A stretch of 64,000 nucleotides of DNA from Hyaloscypha bicolor E (taxonomy: Eukaryota; Ascomycota; Leotiomycetes; Helotiales; Hyaloscyphaceae): the NCBI RefSeq assembly GCF_002865645.1, contig NW_020194684.1, forward strand, positions 3,821,952 to 3,885,951. Reading direction: 5' to 3'. Positions 62,254 to 64,000 of this stretch are shown one piece after another; within the stretch, counting starts at the first letter, position 1, and every line of letters begins with the position of its first letter. Both the position numbers and the translations under genes were made by a program. The notes beneath the pieces are model-generated. The model was not told where the DNA came from and did no database searches. It saw nothing but the letters and a program-made list of their open reading frames with translations.

Positions 62254-64000
62254 TCACTTCCGTCTCCGTGCCTCGATCTGCATCTCGAGTTTCCTCAAGT
62301 TCCCCTGCAGCCCCACCCCTCTCTCCCCATTGCCCTCGAGCCAAGTTTCCATCCTCTCCCTAACACCCTTCATCCCCTTCAGTACCGGCATCTTTCCCCC
62401 CTCCTCCGCCTCAGTATACTGCGTCGGATTGAGCAAAAGCTCAAAACACTCGGCCCATATCTCCGTCTGCCAATACCGCTTGAATCCCTCTTTAAGTTTC
62501 CACTTCTTCTGCGCCGCAACCCCAACCCCACCCGCGACGGCCACCGTATCGATATACTTCCCAAACAACATGCTGTGTACGATACCAGCGAGGCCATGGT
62601 AATCAATCTGCCAAGTCCACGGCCTGCACTCCCTCATCTCCGCGCAGTCCGCAGGACCAGTTTTCCAATCCGCAATGAACTGGACATCGGGTCTGAAAAC
62701 CTTCATATCGATGCCCCGACCAAAGTCAATCAGACTTATGCCCTTTTTCGACCAGCCTCCTGTGCCGTCTTTCCTATACTTAGGGCTCCAGACATCGGAA
62801 TCCGGGATAAGGTCGAGACGGACTAAGCAGTTGTCTGCTTTGAGATCGCCGTGCATGATGCCTTTAGAGTGTAAAGTTTCAATGGTTCGTAAAAGTTCAA
62901 CAGCAAAGAACATGACCAACACCTCATCCATCACCCCAGGTCCAGTCGTCGTCGGTTCCGCTCTCGCGATATTAATGACATCCAGCAGCGTCCCCTGGTC
63001 GCGAAATTCCTCAATCAGGTAGCACTCATCGGCATAAAGGTGCATTTCGTACACATTGATAATACTCTCCGCGGCTCGGGAGACGCCGAGACGCCGCTTG
63101 GCTTGCCGCATGATGTAGAATTCCCAAGCCGTAGGCGGGTCTTCCATCTTCAGGGCTTCGAGGGATTTGCGACCGTGGGCGTCGAAGGCGCCTTTACCCA
63201 TCACGGGGTTGTTCTCGTCGAGTGAGTCGTCTTCGGAGGCGACGTTCTCGATGAGGAAGACGGGGGCGAAGGCGCCTGCACCGAGCTCCCGCTTTAATAT
63301 ATATTGTTTATCTGTGCCGGGAAATTTCAAGATAGGTGGCATGGCCATGTTCGTCATTGTCTTTTCGCTTGCGTTTTTGTGGAGTTTGGATGCTGCTTTG
63401 GCGTACTTCTTGATCTCTGCTGAGCGGCTCCTGTTCTCCTTGTGCTCGAAGAATCCTTCATAGGTAGAGAGAGGAGGTTGCAGACCTGCAAAGATCATGT
63501 CTCGAGTGTAGTCATCAACAGGATTGCATTGGGCGTCTTTGATGATAGGGCCTTTGGTTGCAATCTCCTTCGCCAGAGGTCCGCCGCTTGATTGAACTTT
63601 TGCTGCAATGGCTGCTGTTGTGTTGGTCTTCAACTTCTTGCCGAGTAGTGGTTGAGCAATCTTCTCAACAGGAGTTGAGTCGCTGATAATGTCTTTGAAT
63701 GGGCTGCTATCGAGCCCTTCAATTGGCCGTACCGGTGGTTTCCTCGATCCATTCTCCTTGCTCGGTGTCGTCAAGTTCAAATAGTCCTTTTCCTCTCTGA
63801 CTGTATTCATGCCAAGAGATGACTCCGTCTTTTCCGCAATTGGTGTCATAAAAGGAAGACGATTCTGAGATACTTGTGCTGGATCTCTATACGGGCGTGT
63901 TGGCGCCTCGTAATCTTCCGGAGGTATCGGAACAAACACAGTTCTCGTAGTATGAGGGAGATCTGGCGAAGGAGTGACAAGCTCTTCATCCACCTCAGGA
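62254..64000 (-). CDS. BUB1: BUB1 spindle-checkpoint protein kinase, C-terminal part (cut by window edge)
   Basis: The frame enters from the right edge and ends at 62254; 579 residues from 63993 down plus about two more at the edge are visible. The first 215 or so residues are disordered-looking, with two KEN motifs (SKENGS at visible residues 78-83 and HKENRS at 184-189), candidate APC/C recognition sites. The kinase domain has GAGAFAPVF (glycine loop, about 238-246), the lysine in LEALKM (282), HGDLKADN (catalytic loop, 381-388), LIDFGRGID (DFG, 423-425) and a C-terminal lobe ending in a charged helix. The HGD form of HRD, the long insert between the strands of the small lobe, and GRGID after DFG are typical of BUB1. 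The TPR and Mad3-like N-terminus lie outside the window. No intron is visible in this part. It phosphorylates histone H2A at kinetochores and supports checkpoint signalling. Confidence 0.88.
   Translation of the reverse strand, partial: PEVDEELVTPSPDLPHTTRTVFVPIPPEDYEAPTRPYRDPAQVSQNRLPFMTPIAEKTESSLGMNTVREEKDYLNLTTPSKENGSRKPPVRPIEGLDSSPFKDIISDSTPVEKIAQPLLGKKLKTNTTAAIAAKVQSSGGPLAKEIATKGPIIKDAQCNPVDDYTRDMIFAGLQPPLSTYEGFFEHKENRSRSAEIKKYAKAASKLHKNASEKTMTNMAMPPILKFPGTDKQYILKRELGAGAFAPVFLIENVASEDDSLDENNPVMGKGAFDAHGRKSLEALKMEDPPTAWEFYIMRQAKRRLGVSRAAESIINVYEMHLYADECYLIEEFRDQGTLLDVINIARAEPTTTGPGVMDEVLVMFFAVELLRTIETLHSKGIMHGDLKADNCLVRLDLIPDSDVWSPKYRKDGTGGWSKKGISLIDFGRGIDMKVFRPDVQFIADWKTGPADCAEMRECRPWTWQIDYHGLAGIVHSMLFGKYIDTVAVAGGVGVAAQKKWKLKEGFKRYWQTEIWAECFELLLNPTQYTEAEEGGKMPVLKGMKGVRERMETWLEGNGERGVGLQGNLRKLEMQIEARRRK

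Noticed and set aside
1..64000. CRISPR arrays, operons, ribosome-binding sites
   Set aside because: The genome is eukaryotic; the tandem arrays at 33.5-35.2 kb have no unique spacers.

Overview
This looks like a filamentous ascomycete (Pezizomycotina) chromosome segment. The evidence is short spliceosomal introns (46-122 nt) with CTAAC/CTGAC branch sites, typical fungal families (HET, NACHT/NWD WD-repeat, BUB1, fungal NAPE-PLD-like hydrolase) and a very AT-rich transposon block with the signature of repeat-induced point mutation (RIP: C-to-T and G-to-A changes, mostly at CpA/TpG). I cannot place it to species; the class is not decided by what I see.

Layout. 1-4028: 3' part of a plus-strand Ty3/Gypsy chromovirus, moderately RIP-mutated, ending in a 425-bp LTR. 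4.0-13.3 kb: a gene island holding a five-exon gene for a roughly 1400-residue zinc-finger and membrane-tail protein of unknown function (5795-10291), a degenerate protein-kinase-like gene (about 11.0-11.7 kb) and a 3' relic of a histidine acid phosphatase gene (12.2-12.66 kb). 13.3-44.9 kb: an AT-rich block. It starts in a RIP-damaged SANT/Myb-like gene on the minus strand and contains three near-complete minus-strand Ty3/Gypsy elements: A (14179-21967), C (22360-29683) and B (36505-44331). A and B are one family with 298-bp LTRs; C is a second family with 309-bp LTRs. All three have 5-bp target duplications that differ only by RIP-type transitions. Unassigned AT-rich DNA between C and B holds three minisatellites and an 82-bp triplicate. 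The block ends just before a 52-bp-arm inverted repeat (44947-45084).

45-56.5 kb is a mixed zone of working and broken genes: a Nudix hydrolase, a frameshifted NWD-type WD-repeat remnant, an alpha/beta hydrolase, a broken HET gene, a NAPE-PLD-like metallo-hydrolase, an unknown relic, and a zinc-finger-array pseudogene split by a 358-bp foldback element. 56.5-64 kb is conserved housekeeping DNA: cysteinyl-tRNA synthetase (nine exons, including a 5-nt microexon and a GC-AG intron), a single-pass membrane protein, and the C-terminal kinase part of BUB1 running off the window on the minus strand.

The genes do not form an obvious cluster or operon-like pathway. The most distinctive points are gene-structure features of the cysteinyl-tRNA synthetase gene, the MITE-split CxxC-H-C finger array, the uncharacterised 1400-residue protein, and the concentration of decayed immunity-type genes (HET, NWD) around the transposon block. 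No tRNA, rRNA or CRISPR feature was recognised. All exon borders were inferred by eye from splice signals, frame and family conservation.
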